A stretch of 64,000 bases of DNA from Sphingomonas aurea (GCF_030678875.1 NZ_JAUUDS010000001.1:1116001-1180000), one strand, 5' to 3'; shown: positions 34,178 to 43,321, counted from the first letter of the stretch. Made by a program: numbers and translations. The notes: a model not told the origin generated them from the letters alone.

Positions 34178-35820
34178 TGGCTGTGTCCTCCATCCCGGCG
34201 GCCTGGCGGCGGCGCGAAGTGCTGGCGGGGCTCGCGGCCCTGCCCGCTGTCGCGCGCGCGGGAGTGATCGCGCCCGGCCCGGTCCAGCCGAGCTGGCCGT
34301 CGCTGGTCGAGCATTACCGCTATCCGGACTGGTTCCGCGACGCCAAGTTCGGCATCTGGTCGCACTGGGGCCCGCAATCGGTGCCCGAGCAGGGCGACTG
34401 GTACGGGCGGTTCCTCTACATGCAGGGCCACCCGATGTATTGCCACCATCTGGCGACCTATGGCCATCCCGCCGACACCGGCATGATGGACATCCAGCAC
34501 CGCTGGACCGCCGCGCGCTGGGATCCGGAGGCGTTGATGCGGCGCTTCGTGCAGGCGGGCGCGAAATATTTCGTGTCGCTCGCCTGCCACCACGACAATC
34601 TCGACTGCTACGACAGCGCACACCACCCGTGGAACGCGATGCGGGTGGGGCCGAAGCGCGACGTGGTCGGCACCTGGGCGAAGACGGCGCGCGCGGCGGG
34701 GCTGCGCTTCGGCGTGTCCAACCATGCCAGCCATGCGTGGCACTGGTATCAGCCGGCCTATGCCTATGATCCCGAAGGGCCGCACAAGGGCGAGCGCTAC
34801 GACGCGTATCGGCTGACCAAGGCTGACGGTCGGGGCAAGTGGTGGGAGGGGCTGGACCCTCAGGACCTCTATACCGGCTGCCACATGGTCGCGCCGGACG
34901 GGATCGACACGGTCGCGGCGATGGACGCGTGGCACGAGGCGCATGACGGCCAGTGGATCGAGACCGCGCCACCCGGCGACGCACGCTACGCGCAGCGCTG
35001 GCTGCTGCGCCAGACCGACCTGATGGCGAAATACCGGCCAGACTTCTGCTACATGGACAATTACGAGCTGCCGTTCGGCCCCATCGGACTGGCGGCGGCG
35101 GCCGATTACTACAACCGCTCGATCGACTGGCACGGGCATGTCGACGTGGTGCTAACCGCCAAGCAGCTGAAGCCGCACGCCCGGTTCGGCCTGGTCCAGG
35201 ATGTCGAGCGCGGCTTTTCCGACCGGCTGTGGGACGAGCCGTGGCAGACCGACACCTGCATCGGCGACTGGTTCTACAATCGCGCGCGCTTCACCGACCG
35301 CAGCTACAAGTCGGCCGAGGACGTCATCCAGCGGCTCGCCGACGTGGTGTCGAAGAACGGCAACCTGCTGCTCTCCGTTCCCCAGCGCGGCGACGGCACG
35401 ATCGATGCCGAGGAGGAACGCATTCTGGACAGGCTGGCCGCGTGGATGGCAGTGAACGGCACCGCGATCTTCGGCTCGCGGCCATGGCGCATCTATGGCG
35501 AGGGGCCGACCAAGCTCGCCACCGGCATGCAGAACGAGGGCGCCTTTGCCGGCTTCACCGCCCGCGACGTGCGGTTCACGACAAAGGACGGCGCGCTCTA
35601 CCTGTTCTTCCTGAAGGCGCCGCGCGGGCCGGTGCGTGTCGGCGCGCTCGGGCGGCAGGCAGGGCCGGCGCGGGTCGCCCGCCTGATGCGGCTGGGCGGC
35701 GGCCCGGTCGCGTTCCGCCAGACCGACACCGCGCTGGAATTCGACGCCGGCGACGACGGCGGGATCGTGCCGGTCTACCGGATCGAGGGGGCGTCCGTCG
35801 CTTTTTCGGGGCGGACATAG
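34177..35820 (+). CDS. Glycoside hydrolase family 29 alpha-L-fucosidase-like protein
   Basis: Exported (RRREVLAGLAALPAVARAG Tat-like leader) retaining alpha-L-fucosidase family member, 547 residues. The N-terminal barrel has WFRDAKFGIWSHWGP and AKYFVSLACHHDNLD, the GH29 substrate-binding stretches. The expected nucleophile is D294 in DFCYMDNYELPF, a variant of the usual WFDG context. A C-terminal beta domain follows. Removing fucose from xyloglucan side chains would complete the GH74-GH35 set. ATG overlaps the GH35 stop by one base (TGATG). Its 3' end overlaps the convergent CDF gene by 46 bases. Confidence 0.87.
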   Translation: MAVSSIPAAWRRREVLAGLAALPAVARAGVIAPGPVQPSWPSLVEHYRYPDWFRDAKFGIWSHWGPQSVPEQGDWYGRFLYMQGHPMYCHHLATYGHPADTGMMDIQHRWTAARWDPEALMRRFVQAGAKYFVSLACHHDNLDCYDSAHHPWNAMRVGPKRDVVGTWAKTARAAGLRFGVSNHASHAWHWYQPAYAYDPEGPHKGERYDAYRLTKADGRGKWWEGLDPQDLYTGCHMVAPDGIDTVAAMDAWHEAHDGQWIETAPPGDARYAQRWLLRQTDLMAKYRPDFCYMDNYELPFGPIGLAAAADYYNRSIDWHGHVDVVLTAKQLKPHARFGLVQDVERGFSDRLWDEPWQTDTCIGDWFYNRARFTDRSYKSAEDVIQRLADVVSKNGNLLLSVPQRGDGTIDAEEERILDRLAAWMAVNGTAIFGSRPWRIYGEGPTKLATGMQNEGAFAGFTARDVRFTTKDGALYLFFLKAPRGPVRVGALGRQAGPARVARLMRLGGGPVAFRQTDTALEFDAGDDGGIVPVYRIEGASVAFSGRT

Positions 35821-36719
35821 ATCGACGAGATATCGGGGAACTCGGCGCGCAACTGCGCCTCGATCCGCTCGACCAGCGTCTCGCCCTCACCCATGGTCAG
35901 CGCATCGTCGAAATCGGCGCTGATCGCCACGAACACCGCGTCGGGCGCGGTGTGGATGGTGCGGACATGATTGACCGCGGTGATGCCGGGGCTGGCGGCG
36001 ACCAGCGCGCGGACCCGCTCGACCACGCGCGGGTCGGCCCGCTCGCCGATCAGCAGCCCCTTGGCCTCACGCGCCAGCAGCGTCGCGACCGCCGCCAGGA
36101 TGACGCCGATCACGATCGAGGCGACACCGTCGATCCGCGCGTCTTCCCAGGCATGGCTCGCCCACACGCCGATCCCTGCGACGGCCAGCCCGGCGAGCGC
36201 GGCCGAATCCTCGAACAGGACGATGAAGCTGGCTGGGTCCTTCGACTCCTTGATCGCGGTCCACCACGGCGTGTCGCCCTTGGCGCTGCGGAACTCGCGC
36301 ACCGCGATCGTCCACGAACTCCCCTCCAGCAACGCGGCGATGCCGAGCACGACATAGTTGATCGTTGGGTCGGTCAGCGGCTCGGGGTTCCGGATGTGCA
36401 GCCAGCCCTCATAGATCGAGATGCCGGCGCCGAGCGCGAAGATCAGGATGGCGACGACGAACGCCCAGAAATACAGCTCGCGTCCGTAACCGAAGGGGTG
36501 GCGCGTGTCGGGCGGCCGCTTGGCGCGGCGCTGGCCATAGAGGAGCAGGATCTGGTTCCCGCTGTCGACCAGCGAGTGGAACCCCTCCGACAGCATCGAC
36601 GACGATCCGGTCAGCGCCGCCGCGACGAATTTGGCGACGGCGATGCCGACATTGGCGAACAGCGCGCCGAACAGCACGATGTTGGAACGGATCGTCTTGG
36701 CGATACTGGTATTGGCCAT
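35775..36719 (-). CDS. Cation diffusion facilitator family transporter
   Basis: Inner membrane metal/proton antiporter of 314 residues, starting MANTSIAKTIRSN; the open frame continues 69 codons upstream without homology. Helix 2 carries the metal-site HSLVDSGNQ, and the partner helix has FEDSAALAG. The cytosolic C-terminal domain includes VRTIHTAPDAVFVAISADFDD. The overall pattern is that of the ZnT9-like subgroup, so Zn(II), Mn(II) or Fe(II) efflux is possible. Unrelated to its convergent GH29 neighbour. Confidence 0.88.
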   Translation of the reverse strand: MANTSIAKTIRSNIVLFGALFANVGIAVAKFVAAALTGSSSMLSEGFHSLVDSGNQILLLYGQRRAKRPPDTRHPFGYGRELYFWAFVVAILIFALGAGISIYEGWLHIRNPEPLTDPTINYVVLGIAALLEGSSWTIAVREFRSAKGDTPWWTAIKESKDPASFIVLFEDSAALAGLAVAGIGVWASHAWEDARIDGVASIVIGVILAAVATLLAREAKGLLIGERADPRVVERVRALVAASPGITAVNHVRTIHTAPDAVFVAISADFDDALTMGEGETLVERIEAQLRAEFPDISSIYVRPEKATDAPSIR

Positions 36720-36765
36720 AGGGGGCGCAACGCACCGGTCCCACCAGGGTTCTACCAGCCCGCCT

Positions 36766-37959
36766 CTATTCGGCCGGGACGAGCGCCGGCCGCTGCCGCT
36801 CCGCCAGCATCGACATGATCCAGAAGGCAAGCCCGCCCAGCGCCAGCGCACAGCCGACCCAGCCGGTCGAGGTCCAGCCATGCCCGCCCGCGATCGCCAG
36901 CCCGGCGAGCCACGGCCCCAGCGCATTGGCGGTGTTGAACGCGGAGTGATTCAGCGCCGCCGCCAGGCTCTGCGCGCCGCGTGCCACGTCCATCAGCCGG
37001 GTCTGCAGCACGGTGCCGAGCGACCCGCCGATGCCGATCAGGAAGACGTCGAGCGTCACCGTCCAGCCATTCTGCGCCGCCAGCGGGAACAGCGCCAGCG
37101 ACGCCGCGCTCCACAGCAGCAGCCCGGCTACCGTCGGCATCAGCGCGCGATCGGCGAAGTACGGGACCAGCAGGTTGCCCGCCAGCATCCCCAGTCCGAA
37201 CACGCCCAGCACCAGCGGCACCATCGTCGGCGCGAGGCCGGTCACCTCCACCAGCGTAGATGCGAGATAAGTATAGACCGCGAACAGCCCGCCGAAGCCG
37301 ATCGCGCCGATCCCCAGCGTCAGCCACAATTGCGGGATGGCGAGCGCGCCCAGCTCCGCCAGCGGACTGGCGGTCGCGGCCGGCGGATCGCGCGGGGCGA
37401 ACGCCGCGACCAGCGCCACCGTCGCCAGCCCCAGCACCGCGACGATGCCGAAGCCCCAGCGCCAGCCCGCGACCTGCCCGATCCAGTTGGCCAGCGGCAC
37501 GCCGATCACCGTCGCCACGGTCAGCCCCAGCATGACCCGCGATACGGCATAGGTGCGCCGCTCCGGCCCGACCAGCGAGGCAGCGACCAGTGCCGCGACC
37601 CCGAAATAGGCGCCGTGCGGCAGGCCGCTGAGAAACCGGAACAGGAGCATCGCGTGATAGGACGACGCCAGCGCGCTCATCGCGTTGCCCAGCGCGAACA
37701 GCACCATCAGCACGAGGAGCAGGCTACGCCGCGCCATCCGCGCGCCGAGCACCGCGAGGAGCGGCGCCCCGACCACCACCCCCAGCGCATAGGCACTGAT
37801 GACATGGCCGGCCACCGGCTCCGAGATACCCAGCCCCCGCGAGAAGTCGGGCAGCAGGCTCATCGTCGCGAACTCGGTCGTGCCGATCGCGAACCCACCC
37901 ATGGCAAGCGCGAAGAACACCAATCCCGGCCGGGGCACCCGCCGTTCAGCTTCGATCAT
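36766..37959 (-). CDS. MFS transporter (sugar-efflux/AraJ-like, DHA1 type)
   Basis: Twelve-helix proton antiporter of 397 residues, with family signs GTTEFATMSLLPDFSRGLGIS after helix 1, GARMARRSLLL between helices 2 and 3, and LSGLPHGAYFG in helix 4, as in AraJ/YdhP-like exporters. The start at 37959 (MIEAERRVPRPG) is taken because the preceding 142 open codons are antisense to the cupin gene. Divergent from the cupin gene across a 160-base region holding a perfect 14-base palindrome. Confidence 0.88.
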   Translation of the reverse strand: MIEAERRVPRPGLVFFALAMGGFAIGTTEFATMSLLPDFSRGLGISEPVAGHVISAYALGVVVGAPLLAVLGARMARRSLLLVLMVLFALGNAMSALASSYHAMLLFRFLSGLPHGAYFGVAALVAASLVGPERRTYAVSRVMLGLTVATVIGVPLANWIGQVAGWRWGFGIVAVLGLATVALVAAFAPRDPPAATASPLAELGALAIPQLWLTLGIGAIGFGGLFAVYTYLASTLVEVTGLAPTMVPLVLGVFGLGMLAGNLLVPYFADRALMPTVAGLLLWSAASLALFPLAAQNGWTVTLDVFLIGIGGSLGTVLQTRLMDVARGAQSLAAALNHSAFNTANALGPWLAGLAIAGGHGWTSTGWVGCALALGGLAFWIMSMLAERQRPALVPAE

Positions 37960-38034
37960 ACTGGTTCTCCGGGAGTAGGCACGACAGGTAAGGCTTTTAT
38001 GCTGCACCGCAACCGAAGTGCGACTGTCGAGGCT

Positions 38035-38048
38035 GCAAGCCGGCTTGC
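38035..38048. promoter_or_regulatory. Palindrome in the MFS/cupin divergent promoter region
   Basis: GCAAGCCGGCTTGC, a perfect 14-base palindrome between the divergent MFS and cupin genes. It has the form of a dimeric regulator site, but no regulator can be assigned. Confidence 0.35.
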
Positions 38049-38119
38049 CCGAATTGCAGGCGGGAACGCGTTCGCCCCTCGCGCGTCCGATCCCGGCGAC
38101 ACGTACAGGAGCGAGACGA

Positions 38120-38536
38120 ATGGCGATCTTCAACAAGGACATGGTCGAACTGGCCGGCAGCAACACCCTTTGGCAGAAGGAGGTGTACCGCGACGCCAAG
38201 GTGCAGATCGTGCTGATGAGCATCCCCGCCGGAGAGGAGATCGGGATGGAAACCCACCCCGCCGACCAGACCACCTTCTTCGTTTCCGGCGAGGCGCGGG
38301 TCGTGATCAACGGCCATTCGACCAAAGCCACGCCCAACCACCTGATCGTCGTGCCCAAGGGTTCGGAGCACAATATCGTCAACACCGGCTCGGGCGAGTT
38401 GAAGCTCTTCTCGGTCTATGCGCCCCCGGCCGAACCCGAAGGCGCGGCGTTCCGCACCAAGGCGGAGGCCGAGGAGGCGGAGAAGGGTCTGCTCGCCAAG
38501 GCGGCAGACGCGGTGAAGGACGTGATCGGCCGGTGA
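38120..38536 (+). CDS. Cupin domain-containing protein
   Basis: Small single-domain cupin (138 residues) starting MAIFNKDMVELAGSNTLW, with AGGAG 10 bases upstream. Conserved beta-barrel segments IGMETHPADQTTFFVSGEA and LIVVPKGSEHNIVNTG include likely metal ligands (H46, H84). The C-terminal tail is Ala/Glu/Lys-rich and helical. Such proteins may be metal-binding isomerases or sensors; no reaction can be assigned. Immediately upstream of the TetR gene on the same strand. Confidence 0.85.
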   Translation: MAIFNKDMVELAGSNTLWQKEVYRDAKVQIVLMSIPAGEEIGMETHPADQTTFFVSGEARVVINGHSTKATPNHLIVVPKGSEHNIVNTGSGELKLFSVYAPPAEPEGAAFRTKAEAEEAEKGLLAKAADAVKDVIGR

Positions 38537-38542
38537 CCGCCG

Positions 38543-38576
38543 CCGCCATCGGCGATAACGGTGTCGCCGATGGCGG
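38543..38576 (+). promoter_or_regulatory. Perfect hairpin overlapping the TetR start codon
   Basis: CCGCCATCGGCGA (38543-38555) and TCGCCGATGGCGG (38564-38576) form a perfect 13-bp stem with an 8-base loop. The stem contains the probable ATG of the TetR gene and begins 7 bases after the cupin stop, so it could end the cupin transcript or hide the TetR start. Confidence 0.55.
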
Positions 38577-39148
38577 ATGATCCCAATTCTCCCAGGCGCG
38601 CGCCGCGACGCGACGCGCAGGCGCGACGCGAGGCGCTGATCGTCGCGGCGGCGTCGTGCTTCGCCGCGCGCGGCTATGGCGTGCCGCTGGAGGTGATTGC
38701 GGACGAGGCGGGAGTCGGCCGGGGTACGCTCTACCGCAATTTTCGCGACCGCGAGGCGCTGGCGCTGGCCATCTTCTCGCGCGAGGTCGACCGGATGGAG
38801 GCGGCGCTCGACCCCGCCGCCCCGCTCGCCGGCAGCATCGCGACGATGGTACGCAGCGGCGCGCCGGCGGCGTCGCTGTTCACGCGCATCGCCGCCGAGC
38901 TGAAGCTCGACGACGCGAACATCGCCGCGTTCCGGGCATTGGGCGTGCGGCTGGAGGGGGTGGTCGCACCAGCGGTGAAGCAGGCGCAGGCGCGAGGCGA
39001 GATCGCAGCGACGGTGACGCCGCACGCGGTGGTGCTGGCGATGCGTATGGCCGGCGGACTGCTGCTGCCCTTCATGACCGAGGCGGAGGTCAGCGAGCAG
39101 CTGAACGCGGCGCTGGCGCTGCTGTTCGAAGGGCTGCAGCCTCGGTAG
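38561..39148 (+). CDS. TetR/AcrR family transcriptional regulator
   Basis: Repressor of 195 residues with an N-terminal helix-turn-helix (EVIADEAGVGRGTLYRNF) and a small-molecule-binding helical domain. The frame starts at GTG 38561; ATG 38570 (MADDPNSPRR) is an alternative three codons later, and both lie in the loop or arm of a 13-bp hairpin. It faces the NodT-EmrB-EmrA efflux genes across a 12-base gap, and a palindromic half-site array lies in front of emrA (43356-43384), so control of that pump is likely. Confidence 0.88.
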   Translation: MSPMADDPNSPRRAPRRDAQARREALIVAAASCFAARGYGVPLEVIADEAGVGRGTLYRNFRDREALALAIFSREVDRMEAALDPAAPLAGSIATMVRSGAPAASLFTRIAAELKLDDANIAAFRALGVRLEGVVAPAVKQAQARGEIAATVTPHAVVLAMRMAGGLLLPFMTEAEVSEQLNAALALLFEGLQPR

Positions 39149-39160
39149 GCATTTCCTCCG

Positions 39161-40606
39161 TTACGACGCCGGCCGCTCGGCCCGATCCGTCCACCCCAGC
39201 CCCAGCGCCTTGTTCACCGCGATATAGCTCCCGCTCAGCTGCGCCTTCGCCTGGACAACGGCAATCGCGGCCGACAGCTGCTGCCGCTCGATGTCGAGCT
39301 GGTCGATCAGCGTGCTGGTCCCCGCCGCCACCCGCTGCCGGTTGAGCGCCGCCGCCCGGCCGGCCGTCTCCTGCGCGCGGACCAGCTGCCCCAGCTGCGC
39401 GCGGGTGCTGCCGAAGCGGGAGAGCGCGTCCTCCGCGTCCTGCAACGCCGCCAGCACCGTCTGGCGGTACTGCGCCTCGGCCTGGTCGCGTTGCGCCTCC
39501 GACGCCTGCGTCGCCGCGCGCGCCCGGCCGAAGTCGAGGAACGACCAGGACAACGACGGCGCTGCCAGCGCGGTCAGCTTGCCCAGGTCGAACACGTCGG
39601 CGGGCGACGTCCCGCCCAGCCCCAGCAGCCCCAGGAAGCGGATGCCGGGCAGCTCCTTCGCCTTGTTCACCCCGATCGCCGCCGTGCCCGCCGCCAGCTG
39701 GCGCTCGGCCGAGCGCACGTCGGGGCGGTGCGCGATCAGCGCTGCCGGATCACCGATCGCGACCGTGGCGGGGGGAAGCGGCACCGGCACGACCGTCGCC
39801 AGCGTCGCGTCGAGCGCACCCGGCGTTCGCCCGGTCAGCACCGCCAGCTGGTCGCGATAGGCATCGGCCTGCGCGCCGAGCGGGATCGCCTGCGCCTGCG
39901 TATTCTCCAGTTCGCCCTGCAACCGCTCCAGGTCGAGCCGCGAGGCGGTGCCGCGCGCCTCACGCTGGCGTTGCAGCGCGATCTGCCGTTCCTGCAACTG
40001 CGTCGAGGCGGCGTTCAGCCGGATACGCTCCTGCACGTCGCGAAGGTTGACGTACGCCTGCGCGACCTGCGCCGACAGCGACACCTGCGCGTCCGCAAGG
40101 TCCGCCACCCGCACCTCTGCGGTCGCGCGCCGCTGTTCCACCCCGCGCCGGCCGCCGCCGAACAGGTCCAGCTCCCACGACGCGTTCGCACCCAGATTGT
40201 AGAAGTTCAGCTGCGTGCCGGACGATTCGTCATTGCCACCGCTCTCCCCCGTGCCGCCCAGCCCGACACCCGGCAGTTCGGCGTGGAGATAGGTGGCATT
40301 GGCGCTGACGCTCGGCAGCTGGCCGGTGCGCTGCTGGCGCAGCTGGGCCTCGGCCTCGCGGATCCGCGCGGTCGCCTGGTCGATCGTCGGGCTGTGCGCC
40401 AGCGCGTCGTCGACCAGCCGGGTCAGCGTCGGGTCGCCCATCCCCTCCCACCAGCGGGCAAGCCCCGGCGTGGCACTTGTGCTGCCCGCCGGTGCGCGGA
40501 CGAAACCGGCAGCATCGGCCGCGACCTTGGGCGGCCCCTGATAGGCGGGGCCGACGGTGCAGGCGCCCAGCAGCGCGACGGTGGAGAGGAGGAGGATCTT
40601 GCGCAT
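39161..40606 (-). CDS. Efflux outer membrane lipoprotein, NodT/OprM family
   Basis: Outer membrane channel of a tripartite efflux system, 481 residues. The lipoprotein signal MRKILLLSTVALLGAC places the acylated cysteine at 16. Two repeated helical OEP domains follow (ARIREAEAQLRQQRTGQLPSV, LSAQVAQAYVNLRDVQERI, then LIAHRPDVRSAERQLAAGTAAIGV and LDIERQQLSAAIAVVQAKAQLSGSY in part). ATG overlaps the EmrB stop by one base (TGATG). A longer open frame running upstream is a shadow of emrB. Confidence 0.92.
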   Translation of the reverse strand: MRKILLLSTVALLGACTVGPAYQGPPKVAADAAGFVRAPAGSTSATPGLARWWEGMGDPTLTRLVDDALAHSPTIDQATARIREAEAQLRQQRTGQLPSVSANATYLHAELPGVGLGGTGESGGNDESSGTQLNFYNLGANASWELDLFGGGRRGVEQRRATAEVRVADLADAQVSLSAQVAQAYVNLRDVQERIRLNAASTQLQERQIALQRQREARGTASRLDLERLQGELENTQAQAIPLGAQADAYRDQLAVLTGRTPGALDATLATVVPVPLPPATVAIGDPAALIAHRPDVRSAERQLAAGTAAIGVNKAKELPGIRFLGLLGLGGTSPADVFDLGKLTALAAPSLSWSFLDFGRARAATQASEAQRDQAEAQYRQTVLAALQDAEDALSRFGSTRAQLGQLVRAQETAGRAAALNRQRVAAGTSTLIDQLDIERQQLSAAIAVVQAKAQLSGSYIAVNKALGLGWTDRAERPAS

Positions 40607-42168
40607 CAGTGCACCATCGCCGCCCCGGCCGTCTTCGGCAGGGGCTTCAGGAACAGGACCAGCGGCAGCACCGCCAGCGTGCCGACCCCCATGATCCAGA
40701 AGATGTCGTTGAAGGTCATGGTCAGCGCCTGCGCCTGGATCTGCTGCGACACCAGCCGCAGCCCGGCGGTCTGGTCGCCGACCGTGTGGGCGAGGCCGCC
40801 GACATAGGCCTGCACGGCCTGGCTGTTGGCGTTCAGGCCCTCCTCGATCCGCCGCTGGTGCAGCCACATGCGCTGGTCCTGCAGGATCGAGATGCCGGCC
40901 AGCGCGAAGCTGCCGCCCAGGTTCCGGAACGCGTTGAACAGCCCCGATGCGTCGCCGGCATCCTCGCGCGGGACCGACCGGACCACCGCCTGGCTCAGGA
41001 ACAGCATGCCCAGGATCTGCCCGACCCCGCGCAGCAGCTGCGACACGGTGAAGTCGCCGCCCGCCGACGCCGCGGTCAGGTTGGAATCGAGCAGCGCCGA
41101 CGTCCCCATGATGAGTAGTCCCGCCGCCACTGCAATGCGGATGTCCAGCGTGCGCAGCAGGATCGGCACGATCGCCATCATGAACAGGCTGGGGATGCCC
41201 GACAGCAGCACGACCTTGCCCGATTGCAGCGCGTTGTAATCGGCCAGCGCCGACAGGAACTGCGGGATCGCATAGCTGGTGCCGTAGAGTACGATGCCCA
41301 GCACCACCCCCATCAGCGCGACCGAGCCGAACTGCCGGTCGAGCAGCAGCTTCAGCTTGATGATCGGCCGCGCTGCCGTCGCCTGCCCCCAGAACAGCAG
41401 CGCGAAGCCGGTGACGCTGACCAGCGCCATCGCCTGGATCAGCCCGGACGAAAACCACTGTTCGCGCTGCCCGTCCTCCAGGAACACGGTCAGCCCGCCC
41501 AGCCCCAGCGCCAGCCCGGCGATGCCCAGCCAGTCCGCCTCGCCGAACAGGTGCAGCTTCGCCTTCTCGTGCGGCAGGCCGACGAGCAGCAGCGTGACGA
41601 GGATCGCGCAGATCGGCACGTTCAGGAAGAACGCGTAATGCCAGCTGATATTCTCGGTCAGCCAACCTCCGATCAGGGGCCCCAGCACCGGACCCAGGAT
41701 CGCGGTCACGCCGAAGGCGGCGATGCCGATCGGCTGCTGCTGCGGGGGCAGGCGCTGGGCGATGATCGTCTGCGCGGTCGGGATCATCGCACCACCGGTG
41801 AAGCCCTGCCCGACCCGGCCGATAATCATCATCGTCAGATTGGTCGACACGCCGCACATGACGGAAAAGGCGGTGAACAGACCCGCGGCGATCAGCAGGA
41901 AGGTGCGCAGGCCCAGCATCCGCTCCAGCCACGCCGCCATCGGGATGATGACGATCTCGGCGACCAGATAGGCGGTGGCGATCCACGTCCCCTCCGTCCC
42001 GCTCGCCCCGATCTCGCCCTGGATCGTGGGTAAGGCGGAATTGACGATCGAAATGTCGAGCGTCGCCATCAGCGCGCCCAGCGTCCCGGCCGCCACGGCC
42101 AGCCACGCGCCCAGATCCGCGCGCTGCTCGGCGCGGGCAGGCGTCCGGCTTACCGCCGCAGTGGCCAT
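40606..42168 (-). CDS. emrB: DHA2 family multidrug efflux MFS permease (EmrB-like)
   Basis: Fourteen-helix drug:proton antiporter, 520 residues. Landmarks are LDISIVNSALPTIQ in helix 1, GTWIATAYLVAEIV, GRVGQGFTGGAMIP near motif C and LGPVLGPLIGGWL. It forms the inner membrane part of an EmrAB-NodT type system with the genes on either side (1-base overlap downstream, 1-base gap upstream). Likely exports hydrophobic or aromatic compounds. Confidence 0.93.
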   Translation of the reverse strand: MATAAVSRTPARAEQRADLGAWLAVAAGTLGALMATLDISIVNSALPTIQGEIGASGTEGTWIATAYLVAEIVIIPMAAWLERMLGLRTFLLIAAGLFTAFSVMCGVSTNLTMMIIGRVGQGFTGGAMIPTAQTIIAQRLPPQQQPIGIAAFGVTAILGPVLGPLIGGWLTENISWHYAFFLNVPICAILVTLLLVGLPHEKAKLHLFGEADWLGIAGLALGLGGLTVFLEDGQREQWFSSGLIQAMALVSVTGFALLFWGQATAARPIIKLKLLLDRQFGSVALMGVVLGIVLYGTSYAIPQFLSALADYNALQSGKVVLLSGIPSLFMMAIVPILLRTLDIRIAVAAGLLIMGTSALLDSNLTAASAGGDFTVSQLLRGVGQILGMLFLSQAVVRSVPREDAGDASGLFNAFRNLGGSFALAGISILQDQRMWLHQRRIEEGLNANSQAVQAYVGGLAHTVGDQTAGLRLVSQQIQAQALTMTFNDIFWIMGVGTLAVLPLVLFLKPLPKTAGAAMVH

Positions 42169-42169
42169 C

Positions 42170-43321
42170 CTAGCGGCTCCGCTCCTGCTGGTCGCGGATG
42201 CGCGCGATCTCGCCCTTGGCGCCGATCGTGTCGACCGTCACCGTCACCGACAGGCCCGGCACCAGCAGCTGCCGCGCGGCGGGCGTCGCCTCGATCGAGA
42301 TGCGGACCGGCACGCGCTGGGTGATCTTGGTGAAGTTGCCCGTCGCGTTCTGCGGCGGCAGCAGCGAGAATTGCGCACCCGTGCCCGGCGCGACGCTCTC
42401 CACCCGCCCCCTCAGGTCGATCCCGTCGAGCGCGTCGACGGCGATCGTCGCGGGCTGACCAGGGCGCATCAGCGCCAGCTGCGTCTCCTTGAAATTGGCG
42501 GTGATATAGAGCCGGTCGAGCGGCACGATCGACATCAGCCGCGTACCCGCCTGGACATATTGGCCGACCGTCACCGTCTTGTCGCCGATCCGCCCCGCCA
42601 CCGGCGCGGTCAGCACGGTGGCGCCGACATCGACGTTCGCGGCGGCGAGCTGCGCCTGGGCCGCCTGCCCCTGCGCCTCGCCCTGACGCACCTGGCTGCG
42701 CAGCGCGGCAACGCGGCGCTGCTGCACCGCCAGCGCCGCCGCCTGCGCGCGCACCGAGTCGGCGGACTGGCGCGCGGTCGCCTCCAGCTGCGCCAGCGTC
42801 GCGCGCGTCTCCGCGCCCGACGCGGCGAGCGGGCGATAGCGCGCGACCTCGCCCGCGTCATAGGCCGCCTTGGCGCGGGCGGCGGCCAGCTGCGCGCGCG
42901 CCTGTGCGATCGTCGCATATTGCTCCTGCACCTGCGCGCGGGCGGCATCGGCCTGCGCCGCGGCGACGGCGATCTGCGCGTCGGCCTGCGCCGCCTGGGC
43001 GCGGGCGTCGCGCGGGTCGATACGGACCAGCGGCTGGCGAGCGCGCACGTCCTGGTTCTCGCCCACCAGCACCTCGGCGACATAGCCGGCGACGCGCGGC
43101 GACACCGTCGTCATGTCCGCCTCGACCCGCGCGTCGTTGGTTTCCTCAAGATATTTGCCGTGGCTCTGATAGCGCAGGAACCAGATCCCGCCGATCACCA
43201 GCACCGCCAGCGCCACCGCCGCCAGGATCAGCTTGGCCCGCCCGCTCAGCCTGCGCGCGGGGCGCTGCGGCTGTGCCTCCTGGCCAGCCTCGTCTTCAGG
43301 TGCGGGACGATCGTCACTCAT
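42170..43321 (-). CDS. emrA: HlyD/EmrA family periplasmic adaptor
   Basis: Membrane fusion protein of 383 residues joining the EmrB pump to the outer membrane channel. A polar N-terminus precedes one membrane helix (LILAAVALAVLVIGGIWFL), the lipoyl-like half VSPRVAGYVAEVLVGENQDVRARQPL, a long Ala/Gln-rich coiled coil (roughly 110-220), the second lipoyl half GATVLTAPVAGRIGDKTVTVG and a beta-barrel domain. First gene of the emrA-emrB-nodT operon, with a palindromic operator region directly upstream. Confidence 0.92.
   Translation of the reverse strand: MSDDRPAPEDEAGQEAQPQRPARRLSGRAKLILAAVALAVLVIGGIWFLRYQSHGKYLEETNDARVEADMTTVSPRVAGYVAEVLVGENQDVRARQPLVRIDPRDARAQAAQADAQIAVAAAQADAARAQVQEQYATIAQARAQLAAARAKAAYDAGEVARYRPLAASGAETRATLAQLEATARQSADSVRAQAAALAVQQRRVAALRSQVRQGEAQGQAAQAQLAAANVDVGATVLTAPVAGRIGDKTVTVGQYVQAGTRLMSIVPLDRLYITANFKETQLALMRPGQPATIAVDALDGIDLRGRVESVAPGTGAQFSLLPPQNATGNFTKITQRVPVRISIEATPAARQLLVPGLSVTVTVDTIGAKGEIARIRDQQERSR

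Noticed and set aside
40607..42106. Upstream extension that would make the NodT-like protein 981 residues long
   Set aside because: It is an out-of-frame copy of emrB; the lipoprotein signal at 40606 with a TGATG overlap fixes the start.
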